Shown here one piece after another: positions 1 to 5,546 of a stretch of DNA of 5,546 nucleotides (its first letter is position 1; every line of letters starts with the position of its first letter). This stretch comes from Actinomycetota bacterium. GTDB lineage: Bacteria > Actinomycetota > Actinomycetes > JACCUZ01. The position numbers and the translations under genes are program-made. The stretch lies in the NCBI GenBank assembly GCA_030841195.1, contig JAVEDA010000070.1, positions 1 to 5,546 of the forward strand, written 5' to 3'. Below the pieces are notes generated by a model. It was not told where the DNA came from and searched no databases. It saw only the letters and a list, made by a program, of their open reading frames with translations.

Positions 1-1052
1 CCCCGGCGCCGGTGGAGCGCGACCCGGACGAGCCGCCGGAGCCCAAGGTCGGCTTCCTGACCGAGGCGATGGAGGGCTTCCGGGTCGTGTGGCGCTCGGC
101 CGACCTGCGGCTGGTGTTCGCGATCTACAGCGCGCAGACCGTGGTGGCGGGAGCCTCGTTCGTGTTCGCCGTGGCGATCGCCTTCGACCTCACCGACCTG
201 GGCGCCTCCGGGCTCGGCTGGCTGGACTCCACCCTCGGCGTGGGGGCGATCCTCGGCGGCCTGCTGGCGATCGGCCTGGCCACCCGCAAGCGGCTGGCCT
301 CCGACTTCGGCTGGGGCGTCGTCTTCTGGGCCCTCCCGCTGCTGCTGATCTCGGTCTGGCCGACGGCCGCCGCCGCGTTCGCGGCGATGTTCATCATCGG
401 CATGGCCAACCCCGTCGTGGACATCAACGCCAACACGATCATCCAGCGGATCACACCCGACGCCGTGCTCGGTCGGGTGTTCGGCGCGCTGGAGAGCTGC
501 CTGATCGCCACGATGGCGCTGGGTGCCCTGGCCATGCCGGTGCTGATCGCCGGTCCCGGGCTGCGCTGGGGACTGCTCATCCTCGCGGTCCCGATCGTAG
601 CGATCGGCCTGGCTGCCCTGCCCCGCCTGCGCGGGCTCGACCGGTCCGTGTCCGAACCCGCCGGGGTCGAGCTGCTCGGCAGCACCCCGTTGTTCGCTCC
701 GCTGGCCCGGCCGCTCCTGGAGAACCTGGCCGGCCGAATGGTCCGGGTCGCGGTTCCCGCCGGCGAGACGGTGGTGCGCGAGGGTGACATCGGTGACCGG
801 TTCTACGTCATCGAGAGCGGGTCTCTCGCGGCGACCTTCGAGGGTCGCCCGCTGAGCACGATGGGACCGGGCGAGTGCTTCGGCGAGATCGCGCTGCTGC
901 GCGACGTGCCGCGCACCGCGACGGTCACCGCCGTCGAGGACAGCGTCCTGCAGGCGGTCGAGCGCGACGACTTCCTGGCCGCGCTGTCCGGCGACCGCGA
1001 CCTGATGAGCCGGACCGAGTCGCTGGCGTCCCGCCGGATCGCGACGGTCTGA
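1..1052 (+). CDS. MFS transporter with C-terminal cyclic nucleotide-binding domain (5' partial)
   Basis: This is the C-terminal half of a major facilitator transporter fused to a cNMP-binding domain. The frame is open to the window edge (Pro-Ala-Pro precede the GTG at 12), so the true start is probably upstream and the GTG is internal. Counting from that GTG (346 aa), about six hydrophobic segments are visible, near residues 35-58, 70-90, 100-116, 118-135, 157-181 and 185-204, as expected for the second half of a 12-helix MFS protein. The segment at 141-158 (NTIIQ..TPD...GRVFG) resembles the MFS_3/enterobactin-exporter-like group. Residues about 226-330 form a CAP/PKA-type cNMP domain with a phosphate-binding-cassette motif FGEIALLRDVPRTA (290-303), including the Glu292 and Arg301 that contact the ribose and phosphate in cAMP-binding homologues. 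The substrate is unknown; efflux gated by or responsive to a nucleotide is inference. It ends 3 nt before the convergent kinase gene. Confidence 0.9.
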   Translation, partial: PAPVERDPDEPPEPKVGFLTEAMEGFRVVWRSADLRLVFAIYSAQTVVAGASFVFAVAIAFDLTDLGASGLGWLDSTLGVGAILGGLLAIGLATRKRLASDFGWGVVFWALPLLLISVWPTAAAAFAAMFIIGMANPVVDINANTIIQRITPDAVLGRVFGALESCLIATMALGALAMPVLIAGPGLRWGLLILAVPIVAIGLAALPRLRGLDRSVSEPAGVELLGSTPLFAPLARPLLENLAGRMVRVAVPAGETVVREGDIGDRFYVIESGSLAATFEGRPLSTMGPGECFGEIALLRDVPRTATVTAVEDSVLQAVERDDFLAALSGDRDLMSRTESLASRRIATV

Positions 1053-1055
1053 GCC

Positions 1056-2453
1056 TCACGGCGCGGCCACCGGCAGCCGCAGCACGAAGGTCGCCCCGGT
1101 AGCGCCAGCAAGCGGATCGGGCGGATCGGGCGGCTCGAGCAGCGCGACGGCGCCACCGTGCCGTCGCGCGACGGCGGCCACGATGGCCAAACCGAGACCA
1201 CTCCCGCCGGTCTGGCGCGACCGCGCGTCATCGACCCGGACGAAGCGGTCGAAGATCCGGTCCCGCGCGGCCGCCGGCACACCCGGCCCGTCGTCGTGGA
1301 CCGTCATCTGCACCTCGCCGTCCGTCGTGGTCAGCGACAGCTCCACCCGGCGCGTTGCGTGGTGCACCGCGTTCTCCAGCAGGTTCCGGGTCAACCGCAC
1401 CAGCTGTTCGCGATTGCCCCGGACCGGGGCGGCGGAGACCGCGGCCGTCCGGATCTCCACGGACGACGTGGCGCGGGCTCGCGCAGCCTCCTCGAGCACC
1501 ACGTCGTCCAGGTCGACAAGCTCCTGCGGCGCCATGGCGGCGTCCTCGTCCTCGCGGGCCAGGAACAGCAGGTCGCGCACCATCCGCTCCATCCCCTGGC
1601 TGCCGTCGAGCAGCTCGTGCCCGACCCGCGGCCAGTCGGTGCTCGGTGACTGCGCCAGGGCCACCTCCAGCTGGGTGCGGAACGACGACAGCGGGCTCTG
1701 CAGCTCGTGCGAGGCATCCGCCGTGAAAGCCCGCTCGCGCCTGCTGGCTGCCTCCAGGCGCCCCAGCATCGCGTTCATCGTCCGCGCCAGCCGCGCGATC
1801 TCGTCGTCACCCGCCGGCTCGGGGACCCGCCGGTCCAGCTCCCCCGCCGAGATGGCAGTGACCTCGGCCCGGATCGCCTCCACCGGTCGTAGCGCCCGGC
1901 CGACCACCCGCCAGGTGACCACCCCCATCAGCAGCCCGACCAGCGGCACGCCGACGAGCAGCAGCCGGCGCAGCGTGCCGACCGTCTCCGAGACCAGCTC
2001 AAGGCTGGTCGCTACGTAGACCGTGACCGGTCCCGACGGTGAGTTGCCCCGCACCGCCCAGACCCGGTAGTCCTCGAGGTCCCGGTCGTCCCGGACGCCC
2101 CGGACGGTCCGCGCCGTCGCGGCACCTGTCGCGGGGACGAACGTCGCGACCGGCGGGCGGCCCTGCACGTGCGGGGTCGCGGCGACCACCCTGCCGGTTG
2201 CGGACACCACCTGGACGAAGCCGTCGTCGCCGACCGACGGCAGCCGGTCGGGCAGCCGGCCCGCGGCGGCGAGGGTCAGCAGGTCGTCGGCCCGCGCCCG
2301 GGCCACGTCGTCCTGGTTGTCAGCGAGCGCCCCCCGCAGCGTCGCCAGCAGCACCCAGCTCCCGACGGCCAGGGTCAGCAGCACCACGGCGGTCGCTGCC
2401 GCGGTCGTGCGCAGGCGCACCGAGCCGCGGGCTGCCGACATCGGACCCGGCAT
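1056..2453 (-). CDS. Sensor histidine kinase of an OmpR-type two-component system
   Basis: This 465-aa membrane sensor kinase should autophosphorylate on His and pass the phosphate to the adjacent response regulator. Visible order: a short cytoplasmic N-terminus; TM1 about 17-39; an extracytoplasmic sensor region of about 120 residues (40-160) with no recognised ligand-binding motif; TM2 about 161-183; HAMP about 184-236; H-box FTADASHELQSPL with phospho-acceptor His249 and Glu250; N-box NLLENAVHHA (357-366); G1 DDGPGV (387-392); F-box FDRF (401-404); G2 GGSGLGLA (416-423). All catalytic boxes look intact. The H-box has LQSPL where many kinases have LRTPL, a variation I believe is common in actinobacteria. 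ATG at 2453 lies 2 nt after the regulator stop, with GGGGG 6 nt upstream, so translational coupling is likely. A second ATG (Met5) is a less likely alternative start. A proline/aspartate repeat PPDPPDP occurs near the C-terminus (441-447). The stimulus is unknown. Confidence 0.95.
   Translation of the reverse strand: MPGPMSAARGSVRLRTTAAATAVVLLTLAVGSWVLLATLRGALADNQDDVARARADDLLTLAAAGRLPDRLPSVGDDGFVQVVSATGRVVAATPHVQGRPPVATFVPATGAATARTVRGVRDDRDLEDYRVWAVRGNSPSGPVTVYVATSLELVSETVGTLRRLLLVGVPLVGLLMGVVTWRVVGRALRPVEAIRAEVTAISAGELDRRVPEPAGDDEIARLARTMNAMLGRLEAASRRERAFTADASHELQSPLSSFRTQLEVALAQSPSTDWPRVGHELLDGSQGMERMVRDLLFLAREDEDAAMAPQELVDLDDVVLEEAARARATSSVEIRTAAVSAAPVRGNREQLVRLTRNLLENAVHHATRRVELSLTTTDGEVQMTVHDDGPGVPAAARDRIFDRFVRVDDARSRQTGGSGLGLAIVAAVARRHGGAVALLEPPDPPDPLAGATGATFVLRLPVAAP
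1112..1133. repeat. Short 9-bp tandem repeat inside the kinase gene
   Basis: GCGGATCGG is present twice in tandem (1112-1120 and 1121-1129), followed by a partial third unit, GCGG. On the minus strand it encodes the PPDPPDP stretch (residues 441-447) of the kinase ATPase domain, between the G2 box and the last beta-strand. The repeat keeps the reading frame, so copy-number change would lengthen or shorten a surface loop without breaking the gene. Confidence 0.6.
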
Positions 2454-2455
2454 GG

Positions 2456-3142
2456 TCAGCCCCCGTCCGGGTCCAGCCGGTAGCCGACGCCGCGCACCGT
2501 CTGCAGGCCGGCCCGGCCGAAGGGTGCGTCGATGCGACGGCGGAGCTGACCGACGTACACCTCGACGATGTTGGGGTCGCCGTCGTAGGCGAAGTCCCAG
2601 ACGTGGGCCAGGATCTCCTGCTTGGACAGCACCTCGCCCGCGCGCCGGAGCAGGAACTCGAGCAGCGAGAACTGGCGCGGGGTGAGCTCGACCTCGATGT
2701 CACCGCGCGAGACCCGGTGCCCTGCGGGGTCGAGCGACAGGTCGCCCGCGGACAGGGTGGCCGGCCGCTCGGCCCGACCCCGCCGCAGCAGGGCCCGGAG
2801 GCGGGCCACCAGGACGACGTAGGAGAACGGCTTGGACAGGAAGTCGTCGGCCCCGGTGTCGAGCGCGTCCGCCTCGTCCTTGGCGGCGCCACGCGCCGTC
2901 AGCATGAGGATCGGCGCCCAGTTGCCGGCGGCCCGCAGGCGCGCGCAGAGCTCCAGCCCGTCCATGCCGGGCAGCATCACGTCGAGCACCAGGGCGTCGT
3001 AGGAGTGCTCCTGCGCGTGCCAGAGTCCCTCATCGCCGTCGAAGGCGACGTCGACCGCGAAGCCCTCCCCCTCGAGGCCGCGTTTGAGCGCGGTCGCGAG
3101 GCGCCTGTCGTCGTCCACGACCAGGACCCGCACGCCGCTCAC
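2456..3142 (-). CDS. OmpR/PhoB-family response regulator
   Basis: This is a DNA-binding response regulator, 228 aa from the GTG at 3142. The receiver domain (about 4-118) has the acidic pocket VVDDD (8-12), phospho-acceptor Asp54 in LVLDVMLPGMDG, the switch Thr82 in LTAR and Lys104 in SKPF. The C-terminal winged helix-turn-helix (about 127-225) has the family signatures ELTPRQFSLLEFLL, VLSKQEIL, the recognition-helix stretch NIVEVYVGQLRRRID (191-205) and the wing TVRGVGYRL. The open frame runs upstream to an ATG at 3241, but those extra 33 residues are not receiver-like and would cover the operator repeats, so the shorter start is preferred. A GTG at 3133 (giving VRVLVVDDD) is equally plausible: GGGA at 3148-3145 lies only 2 nt from the first GTG but 11 nt from the second. 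It is first in an operon with the kinase gene. Autoregulation is inferred from the TTCAGC repeats just upstream. Confidence 0.95.
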   Translation of the reverse strand: MSGVRVLVVDDDRRLATALKRGLEGEGFAVDVAFDGDEGLWHAQEHSYDALVLDVMLPGMDGLELCARLRAAGNWAPILMLTARGAAKDEADALDTGADDFLSKPFSYVVLVARLRALLRRGRAERPATLSAGDLSLDPAGHRVSRGDIEVELTPRQFSLLEFLLRRAGEVLSKQEILAHVWDFAYDGDPNIVEVYVGQLRRRIDAPFGRAGLQTVRGVGYRLDPDGG

Positions 3143-3156
3143 CGTCCCACACCGGT

Positions 3157-3184
3157 GCTGAACGGATGCTGAATGCCGGCTGAA
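3157..3184 (-). promoter_or_regulatory. Probable response-regulator operator: three TTCAGC direct repeats, 11-bp period
   Basis: On the minus strand TTCAGC occurs three times, at 3184-3179, 3173-3168 and 3162-3157, each start exactly 11 bp after the previous one. Each copy is separated from the next by 5 bp of unrelated sequence. Members of the OmpR/PhoB family bind as head-to-tail dimers to direct repeats with about this spacing. The last copy ends 14 nt before the regulator's GTG at 3142, so binding could activate or block transcription of the regulator-kinase operon. Which of these applies cannot be read from the sequence, as I see no convincing -10 element. Confidence 0.7.
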
Positions 3185-3196
3185 GCTCACCGTTGG

Positions 3197-3214
3197 CTTC
3201 AGGACCCCTTCAGG
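3197..3214 (+). promoter_or_regulatory. Probable response-regulator operator: two CTTCAGG direct repeats, 11-bp period
   Basis: On the plus strand CTTCAGG occurs at 3197-3203 and again at 3208-3214, exactly 11 bp apart and pointing toward the secreted-protein gene. It shares the TTCAG core with the three minus-strand repeats next door. The inner copies of the two arrays form a perfect inverted repeat, CTGAAGC (3180-3186) and GCTTCAG (3196-3202), around a 9-bp spacer. A weak -10-like CAGGAT (3225-3230) begins 10 bp after the second repeat, a layout compatible with class-II-type activation by a PhoB-like regulator. The -10 assignment is tentative. Confidence 0.65.
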
Positions 3215-3246
3215 TGGTGCGTTGCAGGATGGCGGCGACACCTACC

Positions 3247-3252
3247 GAGGAG
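3247..3252 (+). promoter_or_regulatory. Shine-Dalgarno site of the secreted-protein gene
   Basis: GAGGAG at 3247-3252 is followed by 10 nt and then the ATG at 3263. This decides the start of the downstream gene against the in-frame ATG at 3173, which lies inside the operator repeats and gives a non-signal-like N-terminal extension. Confidence 0.7.
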
Positions 3253-3262
3253 AGATCACCCG

Positions 3263-3964
3263 ATGCGCAGATTCCTCACCCCCGCGATCGCGGCCGCAGT
3301 CCTGGTCGGCACCACGGCCCTGCCGGCCGGGGCGGCCGGGGCAGCGACGCCTGCCCCGAGCCACTTCAGCACCACGATCGACAACCCGTTCCTGCCGTTC
3401 GTGCCGGGGACGCGGATGGTCTACCGCAGCAGCGACGCGGGTGAGACCGGACGCGAGGTGGTGCGGGTGACGCACCGCACGAGGTTGGTCGACGGTGTGC
3501 GGGTGCGCGTGGTGCGGGACCGCGCGTACGTCGGTGGCGAGCTCGTCGAGGACACCCGCGACTTCTACGCACAGGACCGCCGCGGCAACGTCTGGTACTT
3601 CGGCGAGAACACAAAGACGCTGGAGAACGGCAAGGTGACCAGCACGAAGGGCTCGTGGGAGGCGGGCCGCAACGGCGCCAGCGCGGGCATCGTGATGGAG
3701 GCGCACCCCAAGGTCGGCGACACCTACGCCCAGGAGGACGCTCCCGGCGTCGCCGAGGACCGCGGGAAGGTGCTCAGCCTCGACGCCTCGGCGACCGTGC
3801 CGTACGGATCGTTCACCGGGCTGCTGAAGACCAAGGACTTCAGCCCGCTCGAGCCCGCCGTCGTGGAGCACAAGTTCTTCCTGCGCGGCGTGGGCTCGAT
3901 CCTGGAGAAGGAGGTCCGCGGCGGGAACGAGCGGCTGGCGCTGGTGAAGGTGGTCCGGCCGTAG
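3263..3964 (+). CDS. Exported protein of unknown function, divergent from the two-component system
   Basis: This is a 233-aa protein that I recognise only as a type of actinobacterial secreted hypothetical protein; no enzymatic motif is apparent. Residues 1-28 are a typical Sec signal peptide: Met-Arg-Arg, a hydrophobic Ala/Leu/Val core, and AGAAGAA before TPAPS, giving probable signal peptidase I cleavage near 28. There is no lipobox Cys, and the whole protein lacks cysteine. The mature part starts with NPFLPFVPGTRMVYR (41-55), followed by segments rich in beta-type and charged residues, for example VEDTRDFYAQD (95-105), GNVWYFGENTKTLENGKV (108-125), GSWEAG (130-135), VPYGSF (179-184) and VEHKFFLRGVG (201-211). 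This suggests a beta-rich soluble domain outside the membrane. The ATG at 3263 is chosen because of the signal peptide and GAGGAG upstream. Control by the neighbouring regulator is inferred from the TTCAGG repeats. It ends 4 nt from the convergent SDR gene. Confidence 0.88.
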   Translation: MRRFLTPAIAAAVLVGTTALPAGAAGAATPAPSHFSTTIDNPFLPFVPGTRMVYRSSDAGETGREVVRVTHRTRLVDGVRVRVVRDRAYVGGELVEDTRDFYAQDRRGNVWYFGENTKTLENGKVTSTKGSWEAGRNGASAGIVMEAHPKVGDTYAQEDAPGVAEDRGKVLSLDASATVPYGSFTGLLKTKDFSPLEPAVVEHKFFLRGVGSILEKEVRGGNERLALVKVVRP

Positions 3965-3968
3965 CTCG

Positions 3969-4715
3969 TCAGCGGGCCTCGATGACGCTGTTGCCGCCGT
4001 CGACGACCAGGCACTCCCCGGTGACGTAGGACGCGCCGGGTGAGGCGAGGAAGGCAACAGCGGCGGCGACCTCGGCCGGCGTACCCGACCGTCCCAGCGG
4101 TGACCGCCGACCGAGGTCGGCCTCCGCGGCAGCCTGCGACGCCGAGGCGATCCAGCCGGGCGCGACCGCGTTGCAGGTCACGCCGGTTGCGGCCACCTCG
4201 ACGGCGACCGCCCGGGTCAGCCCGACCAGGCCGGCCTTCGCTGCGGCGTAGGCCGCCTGCTCCGGCATGGCGTTGACCGGGCCGGTGGTCGAGGCCACGT
4301 TGACGACCCGGCCCCAGCCGGCGGCCACCATCGCGGGCAGGAACCGCCGGGTGACCAGGAACGCGGTGTCGAGGTTGCGGGCCAGGTCGGCCCGCCACTC
4401 GGCGTACGACGTCGTGGTCATCGGCGCGGCCTGGTCCGGTGCACCGATGCTGACCATGCCCGCGTTGTTGACCAGGACGTCGACGTGCCCGACCGCGGCG
4501 AGAAGCTTGTCGACGTCGGACTCGACGGTCAGGTCGCCGACCACGCCGAACGACGCAGGCCCGAGCTCGGCCGCCCGGTCGTGGATGCGGTCCGTCGTCG
4601 ACGCGACGTGGACGGTGGCGCCGAGGGCGACCAGTGCCCGCGCGCAGGCGAAGCCGATGCCGTCGGGCGAGCCGGCGCCGGTGACCAGCGCCGTGCGGCC
4701 CGCGAGCGGTGTCAC
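3969..4715 (-). CDS. SDR family oxidoreductase (FabG-like)
   Basis: This 248-aa classical short-chain dehydrogenase/reductase is a cytosolic NAD(P)H-dependent enzyme acting on a hydroxyl/keto pair. Visible motifs are the Rossmann glycine motif TGAGSPDGIG (12-21), which is two residues longer than the usual TGxxxGIG; NNAG (83-86); the structural/catalytic Asn114; Ser142; the catalytic YxxxK Tyr156/Lys160; PGW (186-188); and the C-terminal YVTGECLVVDGG typical of FabG-like enzymes. Arg43, just after beta-2 (ASTTDR), may favour NADP(H), but this is weak. The GTG start at 4715 is supported by AGGA 6 nt upstream. The start overlaps the stop of the upstream lyase gene in a GTGA, so the two are probably cotranscribed and translationally coupled. 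The substrate is unknown; given the partner, a hydroxyacid or hydroxyacyl-CoA is a reasonable guess. A role in fatty-acid synthesis (true FabG) is not supported by the context. Confidence 0.93.
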   Translation of the reverse strand: MTPLAGRTALVTGAGSPDGIGFACARALVALGATVHVASTTDRIHDRAAELGPASFGVVGDLTVESDVDKLLAAVGHVDVLVNNAGMVSIGAPDQAAPMTTTSYAEWRADLARNLDTAFLVTRRFLPAMVAAGWGRVVNVASTTGPVNAMPEQAAYAAAKAGLVGLTRAVAVEVAATGVTCNAVAPGWIASASQAAAEADLGRRSPLGRSGTPAEVAAAVAFLASPGASYVTGECLVVDGGNSVIEAR

Positions 4716-5546
4716 AGTCGGTCCTGCGGCGGTGCGAAGGTGGACGTGCGCGACATGCCCGCGGCGCGGCCCTTGCCGGCCACCACGAGCGCCATCTTGC
4801 GGGACGCCTCGTCGATCATCTCGTCACCGAGCATCACCGCCCCGCGCATCCCGCCGGCCGCCGAGGTGTGCCACTCGTAGGCGTCCAGGATCAGCTCGGC
4901 GTGGTCGTAGTCGTCCTGCGCCGGGGAGTAGACCTCGTTGGCGGCGTCGATCTGGCCGGGGTGCAGCACCCACTTGCCGTCGAAGCCCAGGGCCGCCGAC
5001 CGGCCCGCGACCCGACGGAACCCGTCGACGTCCTTGATCTGCAGGTACGGCCCGTCGATCGCCTGCAGGTCGTAGGTGCGCGCGGCCATCAGGATCCGCA
5101 TGAGGATGTAGTGGTACGCGTCGCCGACGTCGTAGCCGGGCGGCTGCTCGCCGTCGACCAGGGATTTCATGTTGATAGACGCCATGAAGTCGGCGGGGCC
5201 GAAGTTCAGCGTCTCCACGCGCCGGCTCGCCTTGGCGATCGCGTCGATGGCGATGAGGCCCTGGGCGTTCTCGATCTGCGCCTCGATGCCGATCCGGCCG
5301 ACCTCGAGGCCGTTCGCCTTCTCGATCTGGGTGAGCAGCATGTCCAGCGCATGCACCTGGGACGCGGTCTGCACCTTCGGCAGCATCACCGCGTCCAGGT
5401 TGGCCCCCGCGCCCTCGACCACCGCGATCACGTCGCCGTAGGTCCACTGCGTGGTCCAGTCGTTGACCCGCACCACCCGGGTCTTGCCGGCCCAGTCGCC
5501 CTCGGTCAGCGCTGCGACGATGTTGGCGCGGGCGTCGACCTTGGCC
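4712..5546 (-). CDS. HpcH/HpaI aldolase/citrate lyase family CoA-ester lyase (5' partial)
   Basis: This is a TIM-barrel lyase of the CitE/malyl-CoA-lyase superfamily, which cleaves or forms C-C bonds in CoA thioesters such as malyl-, methylmalyl- or citramalyl-CoA with Mg2+. The frame stays open to the window edge, giving 277 visible residues, with about 30-50 N-terminal residues missing by comparison with the roughly 300-aa family. A GTG at 5476 is internal. Counting from the window edge, visible motifs are TRVVRVN (22-28, with the conserved substrate-contacting Arg), EGAG (44-47), LPKV (55-58), IEAQIENAQGL (87-97) with probable metal ligand Glu92, LNFGPADF (113-120) with metal ligand Asp119 (27 residues on, as in malyl-CoA lyases), and KWVLHPGQID (191-200). 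The C-terminal stretch GDEMIDEASRKMAL is, as I recall it, typical of actinobacterial members. The exact substrate cannot be assigned. The stop overlaps the SDR start by 4 bp. Confidence 0.92.
   Translation of the reverse strand, partial: AKVDARANIVAALTEGDWAGKTRVVRVNDWTTQWTYGDVIAVVEGAGANLDAVMLPKVQTASQVHALDMLLTQIEKANGLEVGRIGIEAQIENAQGLIAIDAIAKASRRVETLNFGPADFMASINMKSLVDGEQPPGYDVGDAYHYILMRILMAARTYDLQAIDGPYLQIKDVDGFRRVAGRSAALGFDGKWVLHPGQIDAANEVYSPAQDDYDHAELILDAYEWHTSAAGGMRGAVMLGDEMIDEASRKMALVVAGKGRAAGMSRTSTFAPPQDRL

Noticed and set aside
1063..1080. GCGGC-N8-GCCGC hairpin just after the transporter stop as a terminator
   Set aside because: A 5-bp GC stem is expected by chance in such GC-rich DNA, there is no T-run, and it sits in the kinase C-terminal codons.
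2039..3172. Long plus-strand open frame (377 codons) across the kinase and regulator genes
   Set aside because: It is antisense to two clearly recognisable genes and its translation is a low-complexity Arg/Pro/Gly/Ala mixture typical of GC-rich shadow frames, with no domain signature.
3967..3987. Inverted repeat CGTCA-N11-TGACG near the exported protein/SDR junction as a terminator
   Set aside because: The stem is only 5 bp with an 11-nt loop, has no T-tract, and lies mostly within the SDR coding sequence. It is too weak to call.
3242..4057. Minus-strand open frame (271 codons) opposite the exported-protein gene
   Set aside because: It is His/Arg/Ala-rich with no recognisable motif, and it overlaps both the signal-peptide-bearing gene on the plus strand and the SDR C-terminus. 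It is explained by the codon bias of the opposite strand.
5160..5185. Locally AT-richer patch in the lyase gene (TCT, ATC, AAA codons)
   Set aside because: It covers only a few codons within an intact conserved reading frame (ASINMKSL) and shows no junction or repeat, so it is not evidence of insertion or transfer.
1..5546. Search for tRNA, rRNA, CRISPR, insertion sequence, prophage or toxin-antitoxin signals
   Set aside because: No repeat-spacer array, transposase motif, terminal inverted repeat, clover-leaf or small paired toxin-antitoxin ORFs could be seen. The window looks like ordinary chromosomal DNA, apart from the operator array.

Overview
The window is gene-dense, very GC-rich DNA with GTG starts, GC-biased third codon positions and protein families typical of high-GC Actinomycetota. 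A genus cannot be named from the sequence alone; a soil-type actinobacterium is a reasonable guess. There is almost no non-coding DNA. The only sizeable intergenic region is about 120 bp (3143-3262).

Layout: (1) 1-1052 (+) is the 3' part of a major facilitator transporter whose C-terminus carries a cyclic-nucleotide-binding domain; its 5' end lies outside the window. (2) 1056-2453 (-) and 2456-3142 (-) form a two-component system, with an OmpR/PhoB-type response regulator gene followed 2 nt later by a sensor histidine kinase gene. (3) 3263-3964 (+) is divergent from the regulator and encodes a small exported protein of unknown function with a clear signal peptide. (4) 3969-4715 (-) is a short-chain dehydrogenase/reductase, translationally coupled by a 4-bp overlap to (5) 4712-5546 (-), an HpcH/HpaI aldolase/citrate-lyase-type CoA-ester lyase whose N-terminus is off the right edge.

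The most interesting element is the divergent promoter region between the response regulator and the secreted protein. It holds five copies of TTCAG(C/G). Three point toward the regulator gene (3157-3184) and two toward the secreted-protein gene (3197-3214), and each set has an exact 11-bp period. The two innermost copies form a perfect 7-bp inverted repeat around a 9-bp spacer. Direct repeats about one helical turn apart are how OmpR/PhoB-family dimers bind DNA. The simplest reading is that this regulator controls both its own operon and the divergent exported protein, making a self-contained sense-and-respond cassette: membrane sensor, regulator, operator array and secreted effector.

The lyase-SDR pair looks like an unrelated metabolic operon for CoA-thioester or hydroxyacid metabolism. 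The transporter at the left edge converges on the kinase gene with a 3-nt gap and has no evident functional link to it.
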